From contig NZ_FMAH01000016.1 of the NCBI RefSeq assembly GCF_900094545.1, positions 1 to 64,000 on the forward strand: a stretch of DNA of 64,000 nt, written 5' to 3'. Positions within the stretch are counted from its first letter, which is position 1; each line of letters opens with the position of its first letter. The position numbers and the translations under genes are program-made. The DNA is from Martinezella miluonensis (GTDB lineage Bacteria > Pseudomonadota > Alphaproteobacteria > Rhizobiales > Rhizobiaceae). This document shows, in pieces, positions 56,633 through 64,000 of the stretch. Under the pieces are notes generated by a model. That model made no database searches, had not been told where the DNA came from, and was given only the letters and a program-made list of their open reading frames with translations.

Positions 56633-57618
56633 GCGGCAATGAGAGGATCGCAGTCATCGGTGCAGGTGCCTTCGGCACGGCGCTCGCGGCCGTCATCGCG
56701 CTGACCGGCCGCAGCGACGTGACGCTCGTCGGGCGCAATGCGGGGCTGATGACGGATCTTGCCGCCGATCGCATGCATGATGCCGTTCTGCCCGGGATCG
56801 AGCTTCCGGATTCGCTGCAGTTCTCGGCCGATGCGGATGCCGTTTCCAATGCCGGTATCGTCCTTTTCGCCATGCCCTCGCAGGCGCAGGCCGATGCTGC
56901 CCGGCATTATGGACCTTATCTCGCCAAGGATGCCATCGTCGTTACCTGCGCCAAGGGTATCGACAAGCTTTCCGGCGATCTTCTGACTGACATGCTGGAG
57001 CGCGAGCTGCCGCAGCATGCGATCGCCGTGCTCTCCGGGCCGGGCTTTGCCGCCGATATCGCCAAGGGCCTGCCGACGGCCATGGCGATCGCCGCTGCCG
57101 ACATGGCCGTGGCCGAAAGGCTTGCCCAGGCAATTTCCGGCCCGACCTTCCGTCTCTATGCATCGGATGACCGTATCGGCGTGCAGCTCGGCGGCGCGCT
57201 GAAGAATGTGCTGGCCATTGCCTGCGGCATCGTCGAGGGGCGGGGCATCGGCGATTCTGCGCGCGCCGCACTGATCAGCCGCGGGCTTGCCGAAATGTCG
57301 CGCTTCGTCGCGGCCAAGGGCGGCAAGGCGGAAACGGTGCGCGGGCTTTCGGGCCTCGGAGACCTCGTGCTGACGGCGACCAGCCATCAATCCCGCAATC
57401 TCAGATTCGGTATCGCGCTTGGCCAGGGAGACACCGTCGATCCGGCGCATGGCACCTTGGTCGAGGGCGCTTATGCTGCTTCCATCGCCGCGCGGCTCGC
57501 CGGCGAACTCGGCGTCGACATGCCGATTACCGACGCAGTTTCGGCCATCATCGATGGCAAGCTCGACATAACAGCCGCCATCGGGCAATTGATGACGCGG
57601 CCGATTACCACGGAATAG
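56629..57618 (+). CDS. gpsA: Glycerol-3-phosphate dehydrogenase [NAD(P)+]
   Basis: GpsA reduces dihydroxyacetone phosphate to sn-glycerol 3-phosphate for phospholipids. The Rossmann motif [10 protein letters not shown] begins at residue 11, and the catalytic lysine is K192 in [13 protein letters not shown]. 329 residues. It is coupled to tsaD. The next 53 bp separate it from a toxin-antitoxin pair. Confidence 0.97.
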   Translation: MSGNERIAVIGAGAFGTALAAVIALTGRSDVTLVGRNAGLMTDLAADRMHDAVLPGIELPDSLQFSADADAVSNAGIVLFAMPSQAQADAARHYGPYLAKDAIVVTCAKGIDKLSGDLLTDMLERELPQHAIAVLSGPGFAADIAKGLPTAMAIAAADMAVAERLAQAISGPTFRLYASDDRIGVQLGGALKNVLAIACGIVEGRGIGDSARAALISRGLAEMSRFVAAKGGKAETVRGLSGLGDLVLTATSHQSRNLRFGIALGQGDTVDPAHGTLVEGAYAASIAARLAGELGVDMPITDAVSAIIDGKLDITAAIGQLMTRPITTE

Positions 57619-57670
57619 CTTGAATGTCGGCGTCGCCCTGGATATATTACTGGATATACAGGGAGCGGCT

Positions 57671-57970
57671 ATGAGTAACTCGCAAAAGCGCGCAATTCAG
57701 AACTACCGTTCTCGTCTCGGAGAGCGCGGTCTCGCTCGCTTCGAGGTGCTCGGGCTTGATGCCGACCGTACTCTTATTAGAGAGATGGCACGGCGATTGG
57801 CAGAAGGCGGAACTGAATCGGCCCGACTTCGCGATGTACTGACCAAGACCGTTTCAGGAGACCCGCCGAAAAAAGGCGGCGTTTACGCCTGGCTACGCAG
57901 CTCGCCCCTTGTCGGGACCGATATCGATCTTGAAAGGGTTAAGGGCAAGGTGCGCGAGATCGATCTTTGA
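57671..57970 (+). CDS. Antitoxin of a VapBC-like pair (probable)
   Basis: A 99-residue basic, helix-rich protein. It begins MSNSQKRAIQNYRSRLGERG, with FEVLGLDADRTLIREMARRL forming a likely DNA-binding/dimer segment. The C-terminus PLVGTDIDLERVKGKVREID is acidic, a usual site of toxin neutralisation. It is coupled to the PIN-domain gene by a TTGA overlap. Identity as antitoxin comes from this position and size. An AGGGAG sequence is 6 bp upstream of ATG 57671. Confidence 0.8.
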   Translation: MSNSQKRAIQNYRSRLGERGLARFEVLGLDADRTLIREMARRLAEGGTESARLRDVLTKTVSGDPPKKGGVYAWLRSSPLVGTDIDLERVKGKVREIDL

Positions 57971-58398
57971 CCCGCTATTTGCTCGATACCAATATCATCA
58001 GCAACACGATCAAACCCGAACCGTCGCCTAACCTCGTGCGATGGTTCGAGGCTCAACTGGATGACGATCTTTTCATCGCAGCGTCCACGATCGCTGAAAT
58101 TCAGCGTGGCATCCTGATCATGCCGGTGGGACGCAAGCGTGATGATCTTGAGGCATGGTTTCTCGGCGGTCAGGGACCTCAAGCGTATTTTGCAGGCCGC
58201 ATTCTTCCCTTTGATGAGAATGCCGCTTTGATTTGGGCGCAGCTTATGGCCGAAGGCAGGGCGGTGGGAAGGCAGCGTGACCCGATGGACATGTTGATCG
58301 CTTCTGCCGCAATCGCGAACGAATGCACTATCGCCACGGGTAATGAAGCCGACTTCTGGGGCCTCGATATCATCAATCCCCTTCGCGCAGAAATGTGA
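57967..58398 (+). CDS. PIN-domain toxin (VapC-like)
   Basis: A 143-residue PIN-domain ribonuclease. The four acidic residues are D7 (YLLDTNIIS), E44 (TIAEIQRG), D108 (PMDMLIAS) and D129 (TGNEADF). VapC toxins cleave tRNA or rRNA and inhibit translation when the antitoxin decays. TTG start overlaps the antitoxin stop. The pair sits in an otherwise conserved housekeeping stretch and may have been gained by transfer. Confidence 0.92.
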   Translation: MTRYLLDTNIISNTIKPEPSPNLVRWFEAQLDDDLFIAASTIAEIQRGILIMPVGRKRDDLEAWFLGGQGPQAYFAGRILPFDENAALIWAQLMAEGRAVGRQRDPMDMLIASAAIANECTIATGNEADFWGLDIINPLRAEM

Positions 58399-58467
58399 TG
58401 ACCTGGGGCGATTGAACCTTTATCCGTCATCGTCGATAGATTTCGATTTCCTTGGGAGAATTAAGTC

Positions 58468-58761
58468 ATGCTGTTCGCCTTTGTCTGCAAGGACAAGCCC
58501 GGTTACCTGAACGTCCGCATGGAGACGCGCCCGGCGCATCTGGAGTATCTGAACAAGCTCAATGCCGAAGGCACGCTGAAGATGGCAGGTCCGTTCCTCG
58601 ATGCCGAAGGCAAGCCGAACGGCAGTCTGGTGGTCGTCAAGGTCGATAGCGTCGAAGCGGCGGTCGCGATCGCGGATGCCGACCCTTATACCAAGGCCGG
58701 CTTGTTCGAGAGCGTCGAAATCAAGCCGTTCAACTGGGTCTTCAACAATCCGGAGGCATGA
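58468..58761 (+). CDS. YciI-like protein
   Basis: A 97-residue YciI/YCII-fold protein (ferredoxin-like dimer). LFAFVCKDKPGYLNVRMETR then PAHLEYLNKLNAEGTLKMAG and a late ADADPYTKAGLFESVEIKPF are seen, as in YCII with its His/Asp catalytic-like pair. Function unknown. Next gene starts 3 bp later. Confidence 0.9.
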   Translation: MLFAFVCKDKPGYLNVRMETRPAHLEYLNKLNAEGTLKMAGPFLDAEGKPNGSLVVVKVDSVEAAVAIADADPYTKAGLFESVEIKPFNWVFNNPEA

Positions 58762-58764
58762 GGA

Positions 58765-59196
58765 ATGGCGCACTGGCTTTATAAATCCGAACCGGCCTCC
58801 TGGTCCTGGCAGCAGCAAAAGGATGCCGGCGACAAGGGGACCGAGTGGACCGGCGTGCGCAACTATCTCGCCCGCAACAACATGCGGGCCATGCAGATCG
58901 GCGACAAGGGCTTCTTCTATCATTCCAATGATGGGCTCGAGGTCGTCGGCATCGTCGAAGTCTGCGCGCTGGCGCATCCGGATTCGACCGCCAAGGACGA
59001 TCTTCGCTGGGAATGCGTCGACATCCGCGCCGTCCGCGACATGCCCAAGCCCGTGTCCCTGAAGGACGTCAAAGCCAATCCGAAGCTTTCGCAAATGGCG
59101 CTGGTCACCTCCATGCGGCTTTCGGTGCAGCCGGTGACGGATGAGGAATGGCTCGAAGTCTGCCGCATGGGCGGTCTGGACAACCCGCCGGTCTAA
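58765..59196 (+). CDS. EVE (PUA-like) domain protein
   Basis: A 143-residue EVE-domain protein. It has the family KSEPASWSWQQQ start, then WTGVRNYLARNNMRAMQIGD and KGFFYHSNDGLEVVGIVEV. EVE/PUA-like domains bind modified nucleic-acid bases. It is linked in many bacteria to YciI. The target here is unknown. Confidence 0.9.
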   Translation: MAHWLYKSEPASWSWQQQKDAGDKGTEWTGVRNYLARNNMRAMQIGDKGFFYHSNDGLEVVGIVEVCALAHPDSTAKDDLRWECVDIRAVRDMPKPVSLKDVKANPKLSQMALVTSMRLSVQPVTDEEWLEVCRMGGLDNPPV

Positions 59197-59213
59197 CCCG
59201 GCTGAAGGACGTT

Positions 59214-59864
59214 GTGAAAACCGATCCGGAAAGCTTTATCCGTGCTAACACCAGCCTGATGGCGCCGCCGCATGTGCCGGAAATCCGGTTGCATCTCGCG
59301 AGCGAAGCCCATGAACTCTGGCTGAAGACCGAGGAGGAGCTGGAAGAGATCGGTCTGCCGCCGCCCTTCTGGGCCTTTGCCTGGGCGGGTGGCCAGGGTT
59401 TGGCGCGCTACATCCTCGATCATCCGGAGACCGTGACGGGCAAAACCGTTCTGGATTTTGCCAGCGGCTCCGGGCTTGTCGCCATCGCGGCCAGGCGTGC
59501 AGGGGCAAGCCATGTGCTTGCCGTCGATATCGATCCGTGGGCGGGCACGGCAATCCAGCTCAATGCCGTTGAAAATGGCGTCGATCTGGAGTTTTCCGGC
59601 GACGATATTATCGGCCGTGCTGTGGAGACGGATGTCATTCTCGCCGGTGACGTCTTCTACGATCGCGATTTTGCTGCAAGCCTCGTTCCCTGGCTGCGCC
59701 GGTTGGCGGGCGAAGGGAGGACCGCTCTGGTCGGCGATCCCGGCCGGGCCTATCTTCCCAAGGATCGCCTCGAGGCAAAGGCGACCTATCAGGTGCCGGT
59801 CACGCGGGCACTGGAGGATAGCGAGGTCAAGAAGACGACCGTCTGGCGATTTCTCGCCGGGTAG
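59214..59864 (+). CDS. Class I SAM-dependent methyltransferase (protein-lysine type)
   Basis: A 216-residue methyltransferase. The SAM motif is VLDFASGSGLVAIAARRAGA, followed by VLAVDIDPWAGTAIQLNAVE. N-terminal HLASEAHELWLKTEEELEE and PPPFWAFAWAGGQGLARYIL match the ETFBKMT/METTL20-like protein lysine methyltransferases, whose bacterial members methylate electron transfer flavoprotein beta or ribosomal targets. GTG 59214 follows GAAGGA. It follows the EVE gene by 17 bp. Confidence 0.9.
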   Translation: MKTDPESFIRANTSLMAPPHVPEIRLHLASEAHELWLKTEEELEEIGLPPPFWAFAWAGGQGLARYILDHPETVTGKTVLDFASGSGLVAIAARRAGASHVLAVDIDPWAGTAIQLNAVENGVDLEFSGDDIIGRAVETDVILAGDVFYDRDFAASLVPWLRRLAGEGRTALVGDPGRAYLPKDRLEAKATYQVPVTRALEDSEVKKTTVWRFLAG

Positions 59865-59948
59865 AGCGGTCAAGCGTCGTGCAATCGCTTTCGCAGCATT
59901 CTGGGCGGAAAACCGCGACGCAACTTTCCTGGCTTGGATCGGACGGCG

Positions 59949-60350
59949 TTAGGGCCGAATCACGCAGACGCCGGCTTCATGCGAGCAGGGATCGGCGGCG
60001 TAGCGGACATTGATGACCTTGGCGCGCGGCCTTGGCTGTACTGCGACAGGACGCGCATAGGGATTGTAGCCACCGTAGCCGACAATATAGGTGCCGCCAT
60101 TGGCCTGATAGACGTCCGCAGTGCCGGCATAGGTGCCGGCGCTTGCGGCCTCATGCCGCTCCATAAGGATGATTCTGGCCGGTTGCTGTTGCCCGAAGCC
60201 CTGCGGAGACGATATCTGCGCCAGGCGCACGAGGCCTGAACGATCGTGGTGACGCCAGTGGCGAAATTCGCCTGCGAGCGCCGATGTCGAGGAAAAAGCG
60301 GCGGCTGCCGTCAAAACGAGCGCTGCTGCCTTGAAAAGATGCGGCCTCAT
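59949..60350 (-). CDS. Small exported hypothetical protein
   Basis: A 133-residue protein with a clear Sec signal (FKAAALVLTAAAAFSSTSAL, cleaved near ALA-GEF). The rest is Gly/Tyr rich (GGTYIVGYGGYNPYARPV) and ends with two Cys residues in DPCSHEAGVCVIRP. ATG 60350 is the better start than 60368. I do not recognise a family. Confidence 0.7.
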   Translation of the reverse strand: MRPHLFKAAALVLTAAAAFSSTSALAGEFRHWRHHDRSGLVRLAQISSPQGFGQQQPARIILMERHEAASAGTYAGTADVYQANGGTYIVGYGGYNPYARPVAVQPRPRAKVINVRYAADPCSHEAGVCVIRP

Positions 60351-60652
60351 GATTCGTCCCGTTTCCATCCGTTAATGAAATCTTAACGGCAGATTGCCCC
60401 AAGAACGGCTCGAAGTCCACGTCAGGGTTGATGAAATGGTAAATAGCCCGGAATGAGGAGTCCGTCGCTGCATGCTCGCTAAAGTGCAGCGCGATCCGAA
60501 TCGATTAAATTCGATGCAGGCATCAATAGTGCTTGTCGATAGGCATTTCGGCGATTAATGGTCGCAATGATGCAACGCACACTGCACGTCCCTGTGCGCG
60601 CGTTGCCCCGGAGATCCGGGTTCTCAGCGTATCGTAACGCCGCGAGGTTCTG
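60351..60652. promoter_or_regulatory. Gene-free stretch with likely sdh promoter
   Basis: The 302-bp gap between a minus-strand exported protein gene and sdhC must carry the sdh promoter. It contains a near-palindrome ATCGATTAAATTCGAT at 60501-60516 and a short stem CCCGGAGATCCGGG about 40 bp before sdhC. No -35/-10 pair could be fixed with confidence. Confidence 0.4.
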
Positions 60653-61051
60653 ATGGCGAACGTCACACAAAACCGGCCCCTGTCGCCGCACCTGCAAATC
60701 TACAAACCCATTCCCACCATGGTCATGTCGATCGTCCACCGTATTACCGGCGGCGCGCTCTACTTCGGCACGGTGCTGGTTGCCTGGTGGCTGATTGCCG
60801 CTGCGACCGGTCAGGGCTATTTCGACCTGGTCAACTGGATCATGGGCACGATCGTCGGCCGGATCATCCTGTTTGGCTATACTTGGGCGCTGCTGCATCA
60901 CATGCTCGGCGGGATGCGCCATTTCGTCTGGGATCTCGGCTATGGTTTCGACCCTGCCGTTTCGACGAAGATGGCCAAGATCACGATCATCGCCTCGATC
61001 TGTCTGACCGTACTGGTCTGGGTCATCGGCATCGCCATCCGGCTGGGTTGA
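60653..61051 (+). CDS. sdhC: Succinate dehydrogenase cytochrome b556 subunit
   Basis: SdhC is one of two membrane anchors of complex II and binds haem b. The 132-residue protein starts with the family NRPLSPHLQIYKPI. It has three spans with the haem ligand H83 in LLHHMLGGMRHFVWD. First gene of sdhCDAB; RBS GAGG upstream. Confidence 0.96.
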   Translation: MANVTQNRPLSPHLQIYKPIPTMVMSIVHRITGGALYFGTVLVAWWLIAAATGQGYFDLVNWIMGTIVGRIILFGYTWALLHHMLGGMRHFVWDLGYGFDPAVSTKMAKITIIASICLTVLVWVIGIAIRLG

Positions 61052-61055
61052 ACTG

Positions 61056-61100
61056 GCATGATCGTTTCCGAAAGCGCAGGGATGCCTTTCGGGATTATGC
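61056..61100. repeat. Palindromic element between sdhC and sdhD
   Basis: Outer arms GCATGATC (61056-61063) and GATTATGC (61093-61100, one mismatch), inner arms CCGAAAG (61068-61074) and CTTTCGG (61086-61092), with an 11-nt loop. It fills most of the 66-bp sdhC-sdhD gap. Confidence 0.6.
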
Positions 61101-61117
61101 TTTAGAGGATATTTCTC

Positions 61118-61498
61118 ATGGATATGCGCACCCCTTTGGGCAAAGTCCGCGGTCTCGGTTCCGCCAAGGAAGGCACCGATCATTTCTGGCGCCAGCGCCT
61201 GACCGCCGTCGCCAACGTTCCGCTCTTCATTTTCTTCGTCATCTTCCTGTTGATCTATGCCGGCGCGCCCTACGCGGAAGTCGTGCACGCGCTGTCGAAC
61301 CCGATCGTCGCGGTCATCATGGGCCTGATGGTGATCTCCGGCATCATTCACATGAAGCTCGGTATGCAGGTCATCATCGAGGACTATGTGCACGGCGAAT
61401 TCGGCAAGATCGTCCTTCTCATGCTCAACACGTTTTTCTCGGTCATTCTGGCGGGGCTCTGTCTTTTCGCCATTCTGAAGATCGCGTTCGTAGGATAA
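61118..61498 (+). CDS. sdhD: Succinate dehydrogenase hydrophobic anchor subunit
   Basis: SdhD is the second anchor. The 126-residue protein has the start [18 protein letters not shown] followed by [12 protein letters not shown], then three spans ([55 protein letters not shown]). [17 protein letters not shown] carries the haem/quinone residues. Confidence 0.95.
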   Translation: MDMRTPLGKVRGLGSAKEGTDHFWRQRLTAVANVPLFIFFVIFLLIYAGAPYAEVVHALSNPIVAVIMGLMVISGIIHMKLGMQVIIEDYVHGEFGKIVLLMLNTFFSVILAGLCLFAILKIAFVG

Positions 61499-61505
61499 AT
61501 GCATC

Positions 61506-63362
61506 ATGGCACCGAACTCATCCGCTCAGAATGGGCCTGCTCAAAATGGGAAAGCCTATAAGTACGTCGATCACTCCTATGACGTGATCGTCGTCGGCGC
61601 CGGCGGCGCCGGCCTGCGCGCCACGCTCGGCATGGCCGAACAGGGCTTCCGCACCGCCTGCATCACCAAGGTCTTCCCGACCCGTTCGCATACCGTCGCC
61701 GCCCAGGGCGGCATTGCCGCCTCGCTGCGCAACATGACGCCCGACAGCTGGCAGTGGCACCTCTACGACACCGTCAAGGGCTCCGACTGGCTCGGCGACG
61801 TCGACGCCATGCAGTACATGGTCATGGAAGCGCCGAAGGCCGTCTACGAACTCGAGCACTACGGCGTGCCCTTCTCGCGCAACGAAGAAGGCAAGATCTA
61901 TCAGCGCCCGTTCGGCGGCCACATGCAGAACTACGGCGAAGGACCGCCGGTGCAACGCACCTGCGCGGCGGCCGACCGTACCGGCCACGCCATCCTGCAT
62001 ACGCTTTATGGCCAGTCGCTGCGCAACAACGCTGAATTCTTCATCGAATATTTCGCGCTCGACCTTATCATGTCCGACGATGGCAGCCGCTGCACCGGCG
62101 TCGTCGCCTGGTGCCTCGATGACGGCACGATCCATCGCTTCGCCGCCAAGATGGTGGTGCTGGCGACCGGCGGCTACGGCCGCGCCTATTTCTCGGCGAC
62201 CTCGGCCCATACCTGCACCGGCGACGGCGGCGGCATGGTGGCCCGCGCCGGCCTGCCGCTGCAGGACATGGAATTCGTGCAGTTCCATCCGACCGGCATC
62301 TACGGTTCGGGCTGCCTGATTACCGAAGGTGCACGCGGCGAAGGCGGTTATCTCGTCAATTCGGAAGGCGAGCGCTTCATGGAGCGCTATGCTCCTTCGG
62401 CCAAGGACCTTGCCTCGCGTGACGTCGTTTCGCGCTGCATGACGCTGGAAATCCGCGAGGGCCGTGGCGTCGGCAAGAACAAGGACCACATCTTCCTGCA
62501 TCTGGACCATCTCGATCCGGCCGTGCTGCACGAGCGCCTGCCGGGTATTTCCGAGAGCGCCCGCATCTTCGCCGGCGTCGACGTGACCCGCGAGCCGATC
62601 CCGGTGCTGCCGACCGTTCACTACAACATGGGCGGCATTCCGACGAACTACTGGGGCGAAGTGCTGAACGCCGACAGCAACAATCCCGAGCGCATCCTGC
62701 CAGGCCTGATGGCCGTCGGCGAAGCCGGCTGCGCCTCGGTGCACGGTGCCAACCGCCTTGGCTCCAACTCGCTGATCGACCTTGTCGTCTTCGGCCGCGC
62801 CGCTGCCATCCGCGCCGGTCAGGTCATCGACCGCGATGGTCCGGTGCCGGCGGTTAACGTTGCAGCCTGCGACAAGATCATGGATCGCTTCGATCGCCTG
62901 CGTCACGCCAGCGGCTCGACGCCGACAGCGGCGCTGCGTGAGAAGATGCAGCGCGCCATGCAGGAAGACGCCGCCGTGTTCCGCACCCAGGAATCGCTGG
63001 AGTCCGGCTGCCGCCGCCTTTCGGAAATCTGGAAGGACCTGCCCGACATCAAGGTCACCGACCGTTCGCTGATCTGGAACTCCGACCTCGTCGAGACGCT
63101 CGAACTGCACAATCTGATGGCCAACGCCATCACGACGATCTACGGCGCCGAGGCCCGCAAGGAAAGCCGCGGCTCGCATGCCCGCGAGGATTACACCGAG
63201 GGCAAGTTCGCCGGTCGCGACGACGACAACTGGCGCAAGCATACGCTTGCCTGGGTCAACGACGCCGGCGACGTGAAGCTCGACTATCGTCCCGTTCACA
63301 CCGACCTGATCGCCGAAGGCATCGATCCGCACAAGATCGAGCCGAAGGCACGCGTGTACTGA
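61506..63362 (+). CDS. sdhA: Succinate dehydrogenase flavoprotein subunit
   Basis: SdhA oxidises succinate to fumarate using covalently bound FAD. The FAD-attachment His is H62 in [11 protein letters not shown], with the dinucleotide motif GAGGAG (31-36). Substrate-site [20 protein letters not shown] and [14 protein letters not shown] are present. 618 residues, slightly longer than E. coli SdhA owing to a 20-residue N-terminal tail. Confidence 0.98.
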   Translation: MAPNSSAQNGPAQNGKAYKYVDHSYDVIVVGAGGAGLRATLGMAEQGFRTACITKVFPTRSHTVAAQGGIAASLRNMTPDSWQWHLYDTVKGSDWLGDVDAMQYMVMEAPKAVYELEHYGVPFSRNEEGKIYQRPFGGHMQNYGEGPPVQRTCAAADRTGHAILHTLYGQSLRNNAEFFIEYFALDLIMSDDGSRCTGVVAWCLDDGTIHRFAAKMVVLATGGYGRAYFSATSAHTCTGDGGGMVARAGLPLQDMEFVQFHPTGIYGSGCLITEGARGEGGYLVNSEGERFMERYAPSAKDLASRDVVSRCMTLEIREGRGVGKNKDHIFLHLDHLDPAVLHERLPGISESARIFAGVDVTREPIPVLPTVHYNMGGIPTNYWGEVLNADSNNPERILPGLMAVGEAGCASVHGANRLGSNSLIDLVVFGRAAAIRAGQVIDRDGPVPAVNVAACDKIMDRFDRLRHASGSTPTAALREKMQRAMQEDAAVFRTQESLESGCRRLSEIWKDLPDIKVTDRSLIWNSDLVETLELHNLMANAITTIYGAEARKESRGSHAREDYTEGKFAGRDDDNWRKHTLAWVNDAGDVKLDYRPVHTDLIAEGIDPHKIEPKARVY

Positions 63363-63379
63363 TCTGAGAGGAACTGACC

Positions 63380-64000
63380 ATGGTTGAACTCGCTCTCCCC
63401 AAGAACTCTCAGATGCGCGAAGGCAAGGTCTGGCCGAAGCCGGTTGGCGCCAAGAATACGCGCGAATTCCGCGTCTATCGCTGGAGCCCGGATGACGGCC
63501 AGAATCCGAGCATCGATACCTATTATATCGATATCGACGATTGCGGCCCGATGGTGCTCGACGGTCTGCTCTACATCAAGAACAAGATCGATCCGACGCT
63601 GACGCTGCGCCGCTCCTGTCGCGAAGGCATTTGCGGCTCCTGCGCGATGAACATCGACGGCACGAACACGCTCGCCTGCACCAAGGGTCTGGACGAGATC
63701 AAGGGCACGGTGAAGATTTATCCGCTGCCACACATGCCCGTCGTCAAGGACCTCGTGCCGGATCTGACGAACTTCTACGCGCAGCATCGCTCGATCGAGC
63801 CCTGGCTGAAGACGGTATCGCCGCCGCCGGCCAAGGAATGGAAGCAGAGCCATGAAGACCGCCTGAAGCTCGACGGTCTCTACGAGTGCATCCTGTGCGC
63901 CTGCTGCTCGACCTCCTGTCCGAGCTATTGGTGGAACGGCGACCGCTATCTCGGTCCGGCCGTCCTGCTGCAGGCCTATCGCTGGCTCATCGACTCCAGA
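63380..64000 (+). CDS. sdhB: Succinate dehydrogenase iron-sulfur subunit (partial)
   Basis: SdhB passes electrons from FAD to quinone. 207 codons are visible from ATG 63380, and the gene runs off the window end; about 50 C-terminal residues are expected beyond. 2Fe-2S ligands are C80, C85, C88 and C100 ([18 protein letters not shown]). A ferredoxin-like motif follows with C170, C173, C176 and C180 ([16 protein letters not shown]). Not a pseudogene; truncation is by the window. Confidence 0.97.
   Translation, partial: MVELALPKNSQMREGKVWPKPVGAKNTREFRVYRWSPDDGQNPSIDTYYIDIDDCGPMVLDGLLYIKNKIDPTLTLRRSCREGICGSCAMNIDGTNTLACTKGLDEIKGTVKIYPLPHMPVVKDLVPDLTNFYAQHRSIEPWLKTVSPPPAKEWKQSHEDRLKLDGLYECILCACCSTSCPSYWWNGDRYLGPAVLLQAYRWLIDSR

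Noticed and set aside
61518-63332. 604-codon frame antisense to sdhA
   Set aside because: Same reason: the SdhA reading frame with its catalytic motifs explains the sequence.
63380-64000. sdhB as a truncated pseudogene
   Set aside because: The frame is intact to the last base of the window, with all cluster cysteines; the truncation is only the edge of the window.

Overview
The window looks like ordinary core chromosome of a Rhizobiaceae alphaproteobacterium, most likely Rhizobium. The evidence is high GC content, dense gene packing with many ATGA/GTGA/TTGA start-stop overlaps, the order ffh-aroQ-rpsP-rimM-trmD-rplS-leuC, and a dapF-mtaB-ftsY / ccm / acnA neighbourhood. Four copies of a palindromic sequence of the kind seen as Rhizobium intergenic mosaic elements also point this way. 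The genus is inferred from gene order and repeats, not from a marker gene. I saw no rRNA, tRNA, CRISPR array, prophage or insertion sequence.

Layout. 1-9008 (minus): leuC, a polar amino-acid ABC permease and binding protein, then the ribosome/SRP cluster read from right to left (ffh, chorismate mutase, rpsP, rimM, trmD, a DUF1801 gene, rplS). 9384-13549: an unknown protein coupled to a metallo-beta-lactamase-fold hydrolase, an SRPBCC protein, and a LysR regulator divergent from a PACE-type efflux protein. 13766-19268 (plus): dapF, mtaB, ftsY, a YciB/IspZ septation protein, a DUF2585 protein and an orphan Rap1a-like secreted protein. 19309-22601 (minus): ccmA-ccmB-ccmC-ccmD-ccmG, for cytochrome c maturation. 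22865-28797: acnA, DUF1223, DUF2794, a GNAT and a Bax-inhibitor-1 family protein. 28993-32981: a YbbA/YbbP-like ABC pair divergent from a TesA-like esterase. 33050-37703: thpR, a low-molecular-weight phosphatase, pterin dehydratase, a YkvA-like protein, an IalB-like secreted protein, rlmN and a small membrane protein. 37687-44178: two LysE exporters, an SDR, argG, a MarR regulator and an M3 peptidase. 44352-49515: typA, a GNAT, ppa, DUF167, YggT and an MFS transporter. 49558-55450 (minus): hemC-hemD-mitofilin-hemY-terB-amidotransferase. 55535-59864 (plus): tsaD, gpsA, a VapBC-like toxin-antitoxin pair, YciI, EVE and a methyltransferase. 60653-64000 (plus): sdhC-sdhD-sdhA-sdhB, with sdhB cut by the window end.

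Functional themes are translation and membrane targeting (ffh, ftsY, rpsP, rplS, trmD, rimM, rlmN, mtaB, tsaD, typA), respiration and the TCA cycle (acnA, sdhCDAB, ccm, hem), and amino-acid and wall precursors (leuC, dapF, argG).

The least ordinary signals are small. An inverted pair of mosaic-element palindromes lies in frame inside ftsY. A matching pair separates ccmA from ccmB. A roughly 100-bp double palindrome lies between rpsP and rimM, and very strong hairpins lie at 26.6-26.75 kb. There is also a toxin-antitoxin insertion after gpsA, a ppa terminator embedded in the opposite-strand DUF167 gene, and an uncharacterised gene coupled to a metallo-hydrolase. I did not find a large undescribed multi-gene system.
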